Shown here in pieces: positions 43,101 through 49,299 of a stretch of DNA of 64,000 nucleotides. The notes below the pieces were generated by a model, which was not told where the DNA came from, did not search any database, and saw only the letters and a list, made by a program, of their open reading frames with translations. The position numbers and the translations under genes are program-made. The DNA comes from Aradus depressus (taxonomy: Eukaryota > Arthropoda > Insecta > Hemiptera > Aradidae): assembly GCA_963662175.1 (NCBI GenBank), contig OY759223.1:7535549-7599548 (forward strand), given 5' to 3'. The first letter of the stretch is position 1; the number at the start of each line of letters is the position of its first letter.

Positions 43101-43199
43101 CGTAGTTGTTCGATGTCTCGTTTTCGACTGAACTGGAGGTCCGTACTGGCTAGTTGCCATTCGGACCAAGATTAATAGTCCAATATACTTCCACATCAT
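18876..43199 (-). CDS. scaf: Scarface-like CLIP-domain serine protease homologue (non-catalytic)
   Basis: Nine exons, all GT-AG and phase-consistent, total 3630 nt (1209 residues): 43199-41553, 30193-30103, 29371-29199, 28040-27159, 25363-25221, 23883-23606, 22391-22234, 21393-21256, 18995-18876. Order: signal peptide (MMWKYIGLLILVRMATS), Pro/Gln array 1 (about 45-470), CLIP-like module 1 (C523, C530, C536, C553, C560, C561), CLIP-like module 2 (C600, C606, C612, C639, C650, C651; GKCCRDPNYKDPWPAG), Pro/Gln array 2 (about 725-900), then a trypsin-like fold (932-1209) with H975 (LTGAHC), D1024, and DVGSPLVC where Val1127 replaces the catalytic Ser. It should be secreted and bind rather than cleave. 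In Drosophila, scarface acts in dorsal closure and polarity; the name here rests on architecture recalled, not on alignment. An acceptor directly before the ATG implies an upstream 5' UTR exon. It is longer than I recall for fly Scarface. Confidence 0.85.
19161..19671. mobile_element. Non-autonomous hAT element, 8-bp TSD
   Basis: Terminal inverted repeats CAGTGGCCGCCAAAC / GTTTGGCGAGAACTG with 8-bp flanks ATCTAAGC (19153-19160, 19672-19679), the hAT signature. It contains a run of 28 C (19564-19591) and no transposase. It lies in the last intron of the scaf-like gene. Confidence 0.9.
19680..20400 (+). pseudogene. Internally deleted hAT element with transposase C-terminus
   Basis: Starts CATAGGTTCCCAAAGTGGTT, a hAT-like terminus, immediately after the previous element. 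At 20024-20323 a frame encodes the hAT dimerisation region: FLSSYSAERGFSAVWSLIKK, then K-R-H-R-L-E and HLRLLLTNIE. Most of the transposase is missing and no right terminus is seen. Related to ZBED5/SCAND3-type hAT proteins. Confidence 0.82.
20910..21226 (+). repeat. SINE, diverged subfamily
   Basis: Head GGTGCCGGAGCGAGGTAGCT and GTTCGAAACCCGGCCGAAGG; body as in other copies; tail CACAGTAACTAACTATA, of the AACTA type rather than AACCT. It ends about 30 bp from exon 8 of the scaf-like gene. Confidence 0.85.
21256..21393 (-). CDS. scaf: scaf-like exon 8 (dead active site)
   Basis: Opens IDVGSPLVCERSDGHYELAG, then VYSWDTKC. The standard G-D-S-G-G-P reads I-D-V-G-S-P, so the nucleophile is absent. 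Donor GTATTA. Confidence 0.9.
22234..22391 (-). CDS. scaf: scaf-like exon 7
   Basis: N-NAPGTVLHKIKVELIPKDEC, LGKYFILNQGFSCAL, SADLCK. Matches the segment before the active-site loop in serine protease homologues. Donor GTAATC. Confidence 0.88.
22485..22680 (-). repeat. Repeat A fragment (minus)
   Basis: ACATATGTGAAATCAAAACC, CATAACCTGTCAAATTT, GGCTCAATTCAAAAACC, AACTGCCGATAAAATGA: one and a half internal units. Confidence 0.65.
22855..23465 (+). mobile_element. Terminal-repeat MITE, copy 1 (GGGGC-rich ends)
   Basis: From the GGGGGCACGCGCCCCCCTG end to AAAATCCTGGCTACGCCCCTG. An inner palindrome (AAGCTGATTTTACATG ... CATGTAAAGTCAACTT, 23127-23283) is itself MITE-like. An inverted copy is at 35885-36450. 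Intron 6 of the scaf-like gene. Confidence 0.8.
23606..23883 (-). CDS. scaf: scaf-like exon 6 (Asp box)
   Basis: LEPEDLEIRAGGWTLGKEGP, IHPNYNSGSLVKDEAILVGE, HVAPVCLAP, GRDCWVTGWGRPALQ. D1024 in KDEAIL aligns with Asp102, and the CWVTGWG motif is intact. Confidence 0.9.
23939..24465. mobile_element. Tigger-like non-autonomous element, TA TSD
   Basis: Ends CAGTGTAAACTCTATA and GGAGTTTACACTG with TA on both sides, as in pogo/Tigger elements. No intact frame. A longer, inverted, truncated relative is at 38491-39415. Intron 5 of the scaf-like gene. Confidence 0.85.
24466..25220. other. Intron 5 remainder
   Basis: AT-rich. The segment near 24740-24850 (GTCCCATCGATGAATTGGAC) has a weak resemblance to 36655-36740. 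No gene or clear element. Confidence 0.4.
25221..25363 (-). CDS. scaf: scaf-like exon 5 (His box)
   Basis: GTSTEPDETSFGEFPWHAEV, TILCSAAIIAPNAVLTGAHC, IEG. The GEFPW and LTGAHC motifs mark the start of a chymotrypsin fold; H975 corresponds to His57. Confidence 0.9.
25440..25835 (+). repeat. LINE-like 3' end with (ATT)n tail, copy 1
   Basis: GAAAAATAGTTATCTTAATT ... TTAACGGAAATAAATTATTATT. It ends in ATT repeats, as many non-LTR elements do. Its 3' part is the uninterrupted version of 48600-49295, where a SINE has inserted at CAATCATAGA. Intron 4 of the scaf-like gene. Confidence 0.75.
26482..26679 (+). pseudogene. Harbinger MADF/Myb-like accessory gene, N-terminal remnant
   Basis: MSHLKWNEQMTCKFVELYVE, then N-E-V-L-R-N-M-H-S-E-L-Y-K-N-K: first half of a MADF DNA-binding domain, the partner protein of Harbinger transposase. 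The match ends near residue 35, where the internal deletion joins other sequence. Confidence 0.78.
26600..26813 (-). pseudogene. Harbinger transposase, N-terminal remnant
   Basis: Minus frame starting at 26813. KKRCKRAIKVVSEVLSIYLE, then VWQRGWIGRRATLGGSAMLL, K-E-L-R-S-E: the R/W-W-I-x-R-R-x-x-x-G-x-x-x-L-L-x-E-L segment before the catalytic domain. The DDE domain is deleted. Confidence 0.78.
27159..28040 (-). CDS. scaf: scaf-like exon 4 (CLIP module 2 end, Pro/Gln array 2)
   Basis: 882 nt, 294 codons, phase 0 at both ends. Starts DCQDMNTGKIGKCCRDPNYK, then an acidic/His stretch, then repeats of Q-P-Q-Y-Q-P-Q-Q-P-(G/S)-Q. Ends TECGVRNP with the Cys (C926) that in this family links to the protease domain. 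Confidence 0.9.
28265..28665 (+). repeat. Repeat A, internal units to 3' end
   Basis: TGATTCCGCTGGAAATTAAT, ATGAAATTTCGTGTC, TGTGTTAAGCCTCTCCCC, ATTTGGCTGAAAATC and the end CTATACTTCGTATAGC. Intron 3 of the scaf-like gene. Confidence 0.7.
28665..28830 (-). repeat. SINE fragment (minus), diverged
   Basis: ACCAGAGCGCTCTATCGTCG, GCGGACATGAGTC, GTCTTTAACGGACAACTGAC, CGAAGGACGGCATGCTCA. The tRNA-like head is missing. Confidence 0.75.
29199..29371 (-). CDS. scaf: scaf-like exon 3 (CLIP module 2 start)
   Basis: Begins G-TEAPIQKYTGPLNTT and has GCAAALKCVEEFYC followed by GVMSDTPVALTRDQ and KVPLA. Three cysteines of module 2. Acceptor TTTTTTCACAG, donor GTAAGG. Confidence 0.87.
29611..29905 (+). repeat. 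SINE with head deletion
   Basis: TCGGTAGCTCAGAGGTA, then a jump to ATTTTATCTGGAAGGTGAAA, so the B box is lost. Ends GGGCATGAGTCATAAAC. Intron 2 of the scaf-like gene. Confidence 0.82.
30103..30193 (-). CDS. scaf: scaf-like exon 2 (CLIP module 1 end)
   Basis: 91 nt: KGPCSAPGEVCCKKPGQGAP, then Q-Q-Q-P-Q-T-P-Y-N-Y. It supplies the last three cysteines of CLIP-like module 1. Acceptor GTACATAG, donor GTGAGT. The intron upstream is 11.4 kb. Confidence 0.85.
30620..31150 (-). pseudogene. LINE reverse transcriptase C-terminal fragment
   Basis: Minus frame: HIEKLRLLAQIRLHNTNRNF, RILLGGLRYEFCPES, RLRRCTSDEKDDLIHFLLNC. The C-x(n)-E-x-x-D-L-x-H-F-L-x-x-C tail is typical of the region after the LINE reverse transcriptase. 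It lies in the long intron 1 of the scaf-like gene, adjacent to a poly-T tract (30430-30460). Confidence 0.7.
31150..31880. mobile_element. Inverted-repeat transposon carrying a MADF gene remnant
   Basis: Ends share GACTGTCGCGATACAA near 31153-31169 and the reverse TTGTATCGCGACTGTC near 31836-31851. Inside is a MADF-domain frame. The left end abuts, and appears to interrupt, the LINE fragment at 30620-31150. Superfamily probably Harbinger because of the MADF gene, but no TWA duplication was confirmed. Confidence 0.65.
31235..31560 (+). pseudogene. MADF-domain gene, frameshifted
   Basis: Frame 1: IEEYPCLCDVTSHHYKNRNK, RRNAIEYLSKKYGMS. After a run of seven A near 31408 the match continues in another frame: KLHNLKSQFRREQKTV, then CAWFGYQALWFLLQRLE. 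Together they cover a full MADF domain, so an A-tract frameshift broke the gene. Confidence 0.8.
31881..33136. repeat. Repeat A copies and GA-rich simple sequence
   Basis: 31890-32060 and 32325-32450 are minus-strand Repeat A pieces. 32470-33120 is a plus-strand copy with about four internal units (starts near 32563, 32715, 32851, 32999; spacing 136-152 bp) ending GGTCGGAAAACGTGAAATTC. Between them, 32080-32225 is (GA)n-rich. Intron 1 of the scaf-like gene. Confidence 0.7.
33137..33226 (+). repeat. SINE 3' fragment
   Basis: GTCCACCAGAGTGACGAAAG, GTAGGCGATATGAC, GCATGAGTCATAATAAC. Only the last 90 bp are present. Confidence 0.8.
33227..35124. other. Intron 1 stretch without recognised gene
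   Basis: Mostly AT-rich. 34800-34905 (CTTCAAAATTGCACGTCTTG ... TAGGGCCCTTTTCGGAAA) recurs at 46455-46530, so it is a dispersed repeat. No exon with family similarity found. Confidence 0.45.
35126..35325 (+). repeat. SINE fragment, diverged
   Basis: GGGACGTTAAAAGCGATGGT, TTAGGACTCCCATAGTAGA, TGGTAGTAGGCGATATAAC, GACTCATAGTAACTAAC. The head is lost. Confidence 0.78.
35625..35880 (+). repeat. Repeat A, 5' side fragment
   Basis: GAATTAATCAATTAAGTTTT, CGCTCTCCCTCTAAAA, two unit starts (GTCGATACATTCATTACATC and TCGATATATTCATAACATC), ending in the GTGTTAATCGCCCACC segment. Confidence 0.68.
35885..36450 (-). mobile_element. Terminal-repeat MITE, copy 2 (inverted)
   Basis: Inverted relative of 22855-23465, from GTAGCCAGGATTTTGAGCAG to the GGGGGCACGCGCGCCCCCTG end. 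Includes a run of 19 G at 36420-36438. The inner palindrome is present in diverged form. Confidence 0.8.
36480..36600 (+). repeat. Repeat A, 3'-end fragment
   Basis: GATACATTCATTCTATAGGG, AGTTATCGTGTTC, TTCATAACTTCCCCTATACT. Confidence 0.65.
37010..37400. repeat. Dispersed repeat, copy also at 53530-54090
   Basis: AGGGCATCGTGTAGAGT, GAAAGCTTATTGAAGCACGA, AGGAAAAACGCTTAAAAATT, CGATCAATTGTTATAAACAA and GAACACTAATT recur in the same order at 53530-54090. Contains an (AT)n run at 37091-37115. Non-coding. Confidence 0.75.
37441..37700 (-). repeat. SINE (minus), diverged
   Basis: GACTCATGCCCGGGCTTTTA, GCTCTGGTGGACATGAGCC, CCATGCGAAGGACGGCATGC, TTTCGAACCCGCGATCTTGA. Followed by an (AT)n run at 37719-37742. 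Confidence 0.82.
37917..38095 (-). repeat. SINE 5' half (minus), diverged
   Basis: TTTAACAAGTACCTGTCATC, CCATGCGAAGGACGGCGTG, TTTCGAACCCGGGATCTT, AAGCAAGCTACC. It shares the GTGTCTAAAATA flank with the previous copy, suggesting that the two arose by local duplication. Confidence 0.75.
38491..39415. mobile_element. Tigger-like element, inverted relative, split by SINE
   Basis: Begins CAGTGTAAACTCTATTTA; after the SINE it continues ACGCCCTCGATTTTACGAC. Matches the reverse of 23939-24465 (ACACCCACTCTAAATGAC, TAAGAACTGCAGCTGTGTA, TTAACGACAACTCTCAATA) and fades at about 39415 without its second terminus. Longer internal sequence than copy 1. Confidence 0.82.
38509..38849 (-). repeat. Full-length SINE, 13-bp TSD
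   Basis: Tail (reversed) GGTTAGGTTTTTGACTC through head GAGCTTCCGGCGCCCTC. Flanks TAAACTCTATTTA at 38496-38508 and 38850-38862, within the Tigger-like terminus. Confidence 0.93.
39732..40044 (-). repeat. SINE (minus), nearly complete
   Basis: GTCCGGGCTTTAACTACGAG, TTAACGAGTACCTGACATCG, a small insertion repeating ATATTTTTCTCAGAT, then TGAGCTACCGGCGCCCTC. It has lost part of the ACCAGAGCGCTC block. Confidence 0.88.
40080..40370 (-). repeat. Repeat A fragment with long G run
   Basis: TACGAAATGTAGGGGAAGTT, ATTTCACACCATAACTCC, then 30 G at 40272-40301, CTTAACACAAAACTCTAATA and ACTGCCGATGTGATGAATG. Confidence 0.7.
41045..41527. repeat. Two SINE pieces in opposite orientation
   Basis: 41045-41138 is a minus-strand 3' piece (CAGAGCGCTCTTTCGTCGCT). 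41296-41527 is a plus-strand piece from GCACGCCGTCCTTCGGATG to the AATAACTAACTATA tail. It ends about 25 bp downstream of the exon 1 donor of the scaf-like gene. Confidence 0.82.
41553..43199 (-). CDS. scaf: scaf-like exon 1 (signal peptide, Pro/Gln array 1, half CLIP)
   Basis: Acceptor TTATGTTTCAG ends at 43200, directly before ATGATG. After the 17-residue hydrophobic leader come dozens of variants of P-Y-Q-P-P-Q-(Y/S)-P and K-P-P-Q-P. The exon ends SCTDQDYFCVPSSSCANG ... AIFK at donor GTAAGT. The repeat makes long open frames on both strands, which are artefacts. Confidence 0.85.
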
Positions 43200-43223
43200 C
43201 TGAAACATAATGACATTATTCAA

Positions 43224-43950
43224 TAAACAATTGATATAGATACTATTTCAAATTTACGTACCATATCAACAGGGGTATAAACCGGTTAACCACAAATGAA
43301 AGGAGCAGCTTGTGATGTACACACTTGATTTTCTGTGCCTCAGTAAGCAAAAAAGTACGAATTTCAATGTTTTTGAGTTCCTTGCATTGATAATTATCAA
43401 TTATATTAATTATAATTAATCCTATTTTACATTACTGTAACCCCAAACAACATAAGTGCTTTAGTTCTTGGGTTATGATATGTCAAGTCCAAAAAAATGC
43501 TTGAATATCCTCCGAAATGTTCTGAAAACTTTTTTTTCTAAAATGACAGCAATTAGATCGTGGAATTAACTAAAAAAATAATGTTACATTAATTTGCTCT
43601 TAATGTTTGAAGTGTGGTTTGTACTAACATCTACTGGGCTGATTTTATCGAAATTATATCGAATCAATATAGAAGAAACAATTTTCAAGTCGAAAATTGG
43701 CACTAGTTTTGGGGGTATTAAGGAAAGTATGAACAGAAGGAGAGAAATTGACTAATTGAATGAAATAGGAAAGCTGGGGAATTCAGAATGAGAAACATTT
43801 CGATTTTTGATAAAATGGCTGACTAAACATAAGGTTTTCCCACTGAAACGTAGACTGGACAGAGCTTAAAGGAGGATAACTGGAGGAATTCTACAAAGAA
43901 AATAAAAATGAAAGCTAAATATCAAATAATGTTTTGGATATTAAACACGA
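43224..43950. other. Presumed 5' flank of the scaf-like gene
   Basis: No repeat recognised except AT-rich sequence. The acceptor at 43200-43201 implies that a 5' UTR exon lies here or farther right, but no donor could be assigned. Confidence 0.4.
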
Positions 43951-43954
43951 TTTT

Positions 43955-44300
43955 TATATCATCGTTATTTTATATAGATACATACGGAAATAGATACATT
44001 TTTATATCATCGTTATTTTATATACGAGAGATACTCGTAGATACATACGGAAATAGATACATTTTTATATCATCGTTATTTTATATAGATACATACGGAA
44101 ATAGATACATTTTTATATTATCGTTATTTTATATAGATATATATATGGAAATAGATACATTTTTATATCATCGTTATTTTATATAGATACATTTTTATAT
44201 CATCGTTATTTTATATACGAGAGATACATACGGAAATAGATACATTTTTATATCATCGGTATTTTATATAGATACATATGGAAATAGATACATTTTTGCA
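43955..44300. repeat. Minisatellite, about 48-bp unit
   Basis: Repeats of ATAGATACATTTTTATATCA, TCGTTATTTTATATAGATAC, ATACGGAA, with a longer variant unit containing ACGAGAGATACTCG. About seven units. An open frame through it is an artefact of the repeat. Confidence 0.85.
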
Positions 44301-44326
44301 TAAGATTCAATTGCCTATCTGTATAA

Positions 44327-45107
44327 GGCCAGTCGTCCACTGGGACCGGAAAGTTGCGAAAAGTAGCGAAATCAGTTCGTCAGAATTCGGCCGAAAATGC
44401 ACGAACGATCCAAACATGTGACAAGGTGGGGGACCGCGTCCACTAGCCCCGTATCGTTCGTCAGTTTTCGGCCGAACAGGTGCGAAGTGCGAAGCGATCC
44501 CATTCTGCTGGGATTTTACGGACGAACAAGTGCGAAATCAATAAGAAATTACTTACATTGTTTGTACTACGTTTGCCTAGTTATTCGTTTGTATCGTTAT
44601 TATGTACCTTAGTTTAGTTTGAAAGTATAAAAAAATACAGTTTGTGTAAAAAAAAAGTACAGTGATTTTTTCTTTCTTTCCACTCACCTTAATGTAACAG
44701 CCAGCCGTTCTTGTGGGGAAATCGCCACACGAAAATTACTGAATTTTTCGAGTATTGAAGAATGTATTGAAAAGTGTCCTTTTCCATTCGAAAATAGGAG
44801 AAGTGGTGATTTGAAGGTCACGCCACAAATGAGAAAATTCGCCAAACTCTTCTCTTTTTTCGAAAATGGGATTCACCCACATTTCCCGTCTACATCTATA
44901 TCGCCTTCGTCGATAAATCAAAGGTGATAATTCCAACGCTAAAAATTCGTCGTCAGAATCATCGGAAAACCGTTCTGAAGAGCCATCCCGTCTACGCATT
45001 CGGACGTACTGAGTGGATCAATGGACGATCGGCATTCGCACGAACTGCTTCGCCCGATTTCGTTGCTTCGCAGTTCGCAACTTTCCGGTCCCAGTGGACG
45101 ACTAGGC
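44327..45107. mobile_element. Internally deleted PIF/Harbinger transposon 2
   Basis: 781 bp, terminal repeats GGCCAGTCGTCCACTGGGAC and the inverse ending CACTGGGACCGGAAAG on the other strand, TAA on both flanks (44324-44326, 45108-45110). CG-rich sub-terminal repeats (AGTTCGTCAGAATTCGGCC, TTCGGCCGAACAG). It carries one transposase remnant. Confidence 0.9.
44736..44999 (-). pseudogene. Harbinger transposase N-terminal remnant
   Basis: 87 codons: MRRRDGSSERFSDDSDDEFL, then REMWVNPIFEKREEFGEFSH, L-W-R-D-L. The W-V-x-P-I-x-x-x-R-x-x-x-G-E-F-x-x-L motif marks the start of Harbinger transposases; the DDE catalytic region is gone. Not the same lineage as the remnant at 26600-26813. Confidence 0.8.
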
Positions 45108-45144
45108 TAACAGTTTCATTTTTTTTATTAGCCAGCTATAAGTA

Positions 45145-45230
45145 GTAGGTAGAGGGGAAGTTATGTAATCAGTCAGAAATTCAACGGAATTTCATGTTTT
45201 CCGAACTCTTGATTCCAAAAATATATAAAA
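45145..45230 (-). repeat. Repeat A end fragment
   Basis: GTAGAGGGGAAGTTATGTAA, AATTTCATGTTTTCCGAACT, TTGATTCCAAAAATA. Confidence 0.6.
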
Positions 45231-45439
45231 AAAAACATTTATTTGGACCAGCAACATATGTGCTACACACAAATATATAGTAAAATAAAAAATATCAATA
45301 TTTTAAAAGTCAATTTTTGGAGGTAGAATGAAGAAAATGAAGAAAAATAAGACGGGGATGAAATCAAATTTGAAGAAAACTAAAATAGGCCCAACGGCAA
45401 GAAGTGATTCTACGATTTAAAAAAAAATGACGTAAACAT

Positions 45440-45730
45440 AACAACAACCCCAGCCAATTTTTATATCAATTCAGTTGTGGTTTCACTGCTGTACACGAAG
45501 CACGAAGATGCCTAAAAGTTCGCAAACATTTTCGTCAAAAGTCAGAGGTTGGCTGGAGGACCCAACATTTTTAAGTTCCTTCAAATTGGCGCCCATTACG
45601 TCTGTGGATGTGGAACGCTCTTTTTCATCATATAAAACAATTTTTAGTGACCGCAGACATAACTTCATGGAAGACAATTTAGAGAAATACTTGTTTGTTA
45701 ACCTAAATTATTCGCAACTGCAATAAAACT
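45440..45730 (+). pseudogene. hAT transposase dimerisation fragment
   Basis: LAPITSVDVERSFSSYKTIF, S-D-R-R-H-N-F, NLEKYLFVNLNY, stop TAA near 45724. The S-V-D-x-E-R-x-F-S-x-Y motif is the hAT C-terminal dimerisation domain. Different from the fragment at 20024. Termini not found. Confidence 0.78.
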
Positions 45731-47395
45731 TTAAATATTCTTTATTAATTGTTTTACTACATTTACATTATTTGTGATGTATAAAAAAAATACATTTAAA
45801 TTATTAATATTAAAAAATTAATTATATTTATATTTTTCTATAAAAAGCAACTGAATTAGTAAATAAATAATATGAATGCATTTTCTTTTAATACAAATGA
45901 GTAAAAAAAAAAAAACACGACCATCAGCTGTTTTTAGTGTGTGGAGAGACGAGTCGATCTGGGTAGAGTTAAGGCGGTCTGAGTGAAGATGGACAGTGTT
46001 ATGTTTAGGCTTAAAATGTGATGAACTAAATAGGAGTGAATTAACAATAAAATTGATCCGCAAAGAAGGCACTGTTATTTATTTATGTGTACAGGATATA
46101 TATGCCCAAAATATATATAACTTATGAAAAATGGCAAAAAAAAAAATAATAAAACAGAAAAAATATTGAAATAGTTTTAAGAATTTAGTTTTTAAGATTT
46201 TTCTATTGATTTTTGTTTGTTTCAATGTTTAGTTTTTAATTTTATTATGTACATAGATGTAAGAAAATAAACTCAAATTATTTGTTCTCGTAAATTCTAT
46301 TCTATTCATTTTCCATGTTGGCCATGTAAAGATAATTTAAAAAACCTTTGGATTAGCTTTAAATATATTTGAAAAACTTAGAAAACAATATGGTATCTCT
46401 TTAGAAATCCAAATGAAAAATTTTTTAATTGAAATTTTATAAAAAAAATACTTGCACTTTCTTCAAAATTGCACGTCTTGAACTTTTGATATTTTTTAGG
46501 GCCCTTTTCGGAAATTACTGTAGAAATCAAAATTAAATAGAAAATTTCTACAGGAAATGTTGTAATTAATTGTTTATTTATTTAATTTTTATATTTATTA
46601 TTTGAATTATATATTTATTTCATTATTTTAATTTTACATTAACATTTTCTATTTATCACATATTACAATAATTATTACGTATTAATGTTAAATGTTGTTA
46701 ATATAAAAGAAATTAATTAATCTTGTTTGTTTAATGAAAATGCCTTTTTTTTTAGCATATCATTGCATATTTTAATATATTATATTGCATATTACTTGCA
46801 TATTTTGGCAGTTTTTAAAAATCCTGTCTCCGGATCCTGCCGTCTGTTGCAGAACTCTGCCCGGCCTCTCTCTCCATCCAATCTCCCTAACCCCTCCATA
46901 CATATTTCACCACAGCCCACCAACTTCTATTCAACTGTCTCCATATTTAAGCTGGGATATGACACATCAGGAAACTATTGTTCTTCCCCACTGTGTGTAG
47001 GTTGTTCTTGTTTGTCATCTCAGTCATGGGATTTGAACCTACTTATAAGTGCACAAAATGTTCTCACAACCATCCTACCAATCTTCACAAATTGTTTCCT
47101 ACTCCATCATATTCCATGACAAACTTGGATTACTACAAGTTGGAACTTTAACTTAGGAATCTCCATGGTTATACAGTTAGGGATTTGTTTTAAATTTTTT
47201 TCTTCCTTTTTGTTAATAACAGTGGATCACTGATAATAAAAGCTACAGCATATATCATTATTTTTTTATTTATTAAATCCATTTAATTCTCTAAGTCAAC
47301 AAAAAGTTTCACATAGTTCGTATAAATGGACAAATCAAAAAATAAAATGAAAAAATAATAAACAAAAAGTAAATAAATAATAAAAAAAAATTAAT
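45731..47395. other. AT-rich stretch without recognised gene
   Basis: 46455-46530 repeats 34800-34905. 46800-47120 is less AT-rich and has one long frame, but no family resemblance and low-complexity residues. Otherwise nothing recognised. Confidence 0.4.
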
Positions 47396-47399
47396 AAAA

Positions 47400-47780
47400 A
47401 ACGGAGTTTTAATGTTTTTCGTTCTCTAGATTCTGCTGTCTGTTTGTGTGTCTGTGAACACGATAACTCCCGATATAATGAATGTATCAACACGAAGTTT
47501 TATATGTGAATTCAGAACCCTCTAACGACGAACCCTATTGTTTTTCAGCCAAATCGACCGAAAGGGGGGGGGATTAGGGGGAGAGGCTTAACATAAAAGC
47601 TCTAATAACTGCTATTCTAATAAATGTAACAACAAAAATTTAGTATGAGGATTTAGCGGCTCCTATGTAAGTCAACTGTTGAATATTAGAACAAACGGTC
47701 GACTGGTTTTGGAGAGGCAGCGAAAAGTTAATTGATTAATATGTTCTGGGGAAGTACGTTGCCGGTGATCCACCGACTTT
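47400..47780 (-). repeat. Repeat A, 5' half (minus)
   Basis: CTGTGAACACGATAACTCCC, two unit starts (ATCAACACGAAGTTTTATAT; TAACAACAAAAATTTAGT), CGGTCGACTGGTTTTGGAG, GGGGAAGTACGTTGCCGGTG ATCCACCGAC. Terminal hairpin intact. Confidence 0.72.
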
Positions 47781-48599
47781 TTTTAGAATAAAACAATGTT
47801 CCAATCACACAGAAATCATGGCGAAAATGATCATGTTCCGGGGACTATGAAACTCGAAAATCCGTTGAAAAGTGTATCGCAATTTTTCACACAATTATAA
47901 TACATTTTTATACTATAGACATATATAAAGATTAAAAGGGGAAGAAAATAAAATGTAATTTCAGTCCAAACAAATTCCTAACTGTACTACTGCGGGGATT
48001 TCCAAGATGAAATTCCTAACCTTTCCTTTCCTTGTACACGACACAAGGATGGTTCGCACTGACAACACTAAGCTTCTGACATGTTGTAATGCCGAAACTA
48101 GTGGAATATGTACAAAGTTGTAGTGGAATATAGAATAGTGGAATATACAATATTTAAAAAAATTGTCGGTGAATCACCGGCAATGTACTTCCCCAGAACG
48201 AATTAATCAATTAAATTTTCGCTCCCCCTCCAAAACCAGTCCACTATTTGAGCTAATATTCAACAGTTGACTTACATAGGGGGTCCTAAATCATATTAGT
48301 TTTTGAAATGAGCCTTTCTCTGACCCCCTTCCCTACTCCTGATTCCGCTAAAAATTAATAAGTGTCATCGATAAAGGGTTTTAAATTTACATATGAAATT
48401 TTGTGTCGATACATTTATTGCAACGGCAGTTATGAGAGTTTTTGAATTAAGCCTCCCCCCCAAATCCCCCCTCTCTTATGGCCAATTTGGGTGAAAATCG
48501 ATAGGTGTTGTCCTTATGGGGTTTTGTTCAATCATTAAAAAATTTGTATCGATACATTCATTATATGGGTAGTTATGGGTAGTTACTTAAAAACGTCCC

Positions 48600-49299
48600 G
48601 AAACAACGTTGGGATAAAAACACTTCCGAAGTTTTTTCTGAAAAATAGTTATCTTAATTTTTATAAAATTGAAAAAAGTGTTTACTTATTTTATAAACGT
48701 ATCTTGTATTAATTTTGTTTATGTACTCATATATTTTTAAGTATTTATTTGTTCAGTTTTTATTAATTTCATTTTACTTTTTTTTATGCCTAGTTTTATT
48801 ATTACTACCAATCATAGAGGTTAGGTTAGGTTTTATGACTCATGCCCGGGCTTTAACTACGAGGTCATATCGCCTACTACCAGAGCGCTCTTTCGTCACT
48901 CTGGTGGACATGAGCCCGACTCTACTGTGGGAGTTCTCAATTTTAAAAACCCTAAATTTGTATTCACCTAGGGTAGGGGTCTTTAACGAGTACCTGACAT
49001 CGTACAGGCTCGGGAGCATCGCTTAACGTCCCATCCGAAGGACGGCGTGCTTAAGTTTATTTTACTTCCCAAATAAAATAAACTAAAAGGCCTCGGTCGG
49101 GTTTTGAACCCACGATCTTGAGCTCAGAAGGCAAGCACGCATACCACTGAGCTACCGGCGCCCTCACCAATCATAGATGTGTTAGACTCAAGTAGTTATA
49201 AATCTAATTTATATCTTAATGTATAAATTTTTTTGACGTATCCTATTACCATGTATTAGTTTAACGGAAATAAAATATATATTATTATTATTATCAGAG
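48600..49299 (+). repeat. LINE-like 3' end with (ATT)n tail, copy 2
   Basis: GAAAAATAGTTATCTTAATT ... TTAACGGAAATAAAATATAT then ATT repeats. Matches 25440-25835 on both sides of the SINE. Confidence 0.78.
48819..49165 (-). repeat. Full-length SINE, 12-bp TSD
   Basis: From GGTTAGGTTAGGTTTTATGA to GAGCTACCGGCGCCCTC. Flanks ACCAATCATAGA (48807-48818, 49166-49177). The paralogue at 25700 is the empty site. Confidence 0.95.

Noticed and set aside
41622..43105. Plus-strand frames and a 378-codon minus frame overlapping exon 1 of the scaf-like gene
   Set aside because: Same repeat artefact. The 378-codon frame (N-L-P-N-L-H-N-rich) is a shifted reading of the Pro/Gln array.
46727..47119. 130-codon plus-strand frame
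   Set aside because: No domain or conserved pattern; hydrophobic and Ser/Pro-rich translation of skewed sequence.
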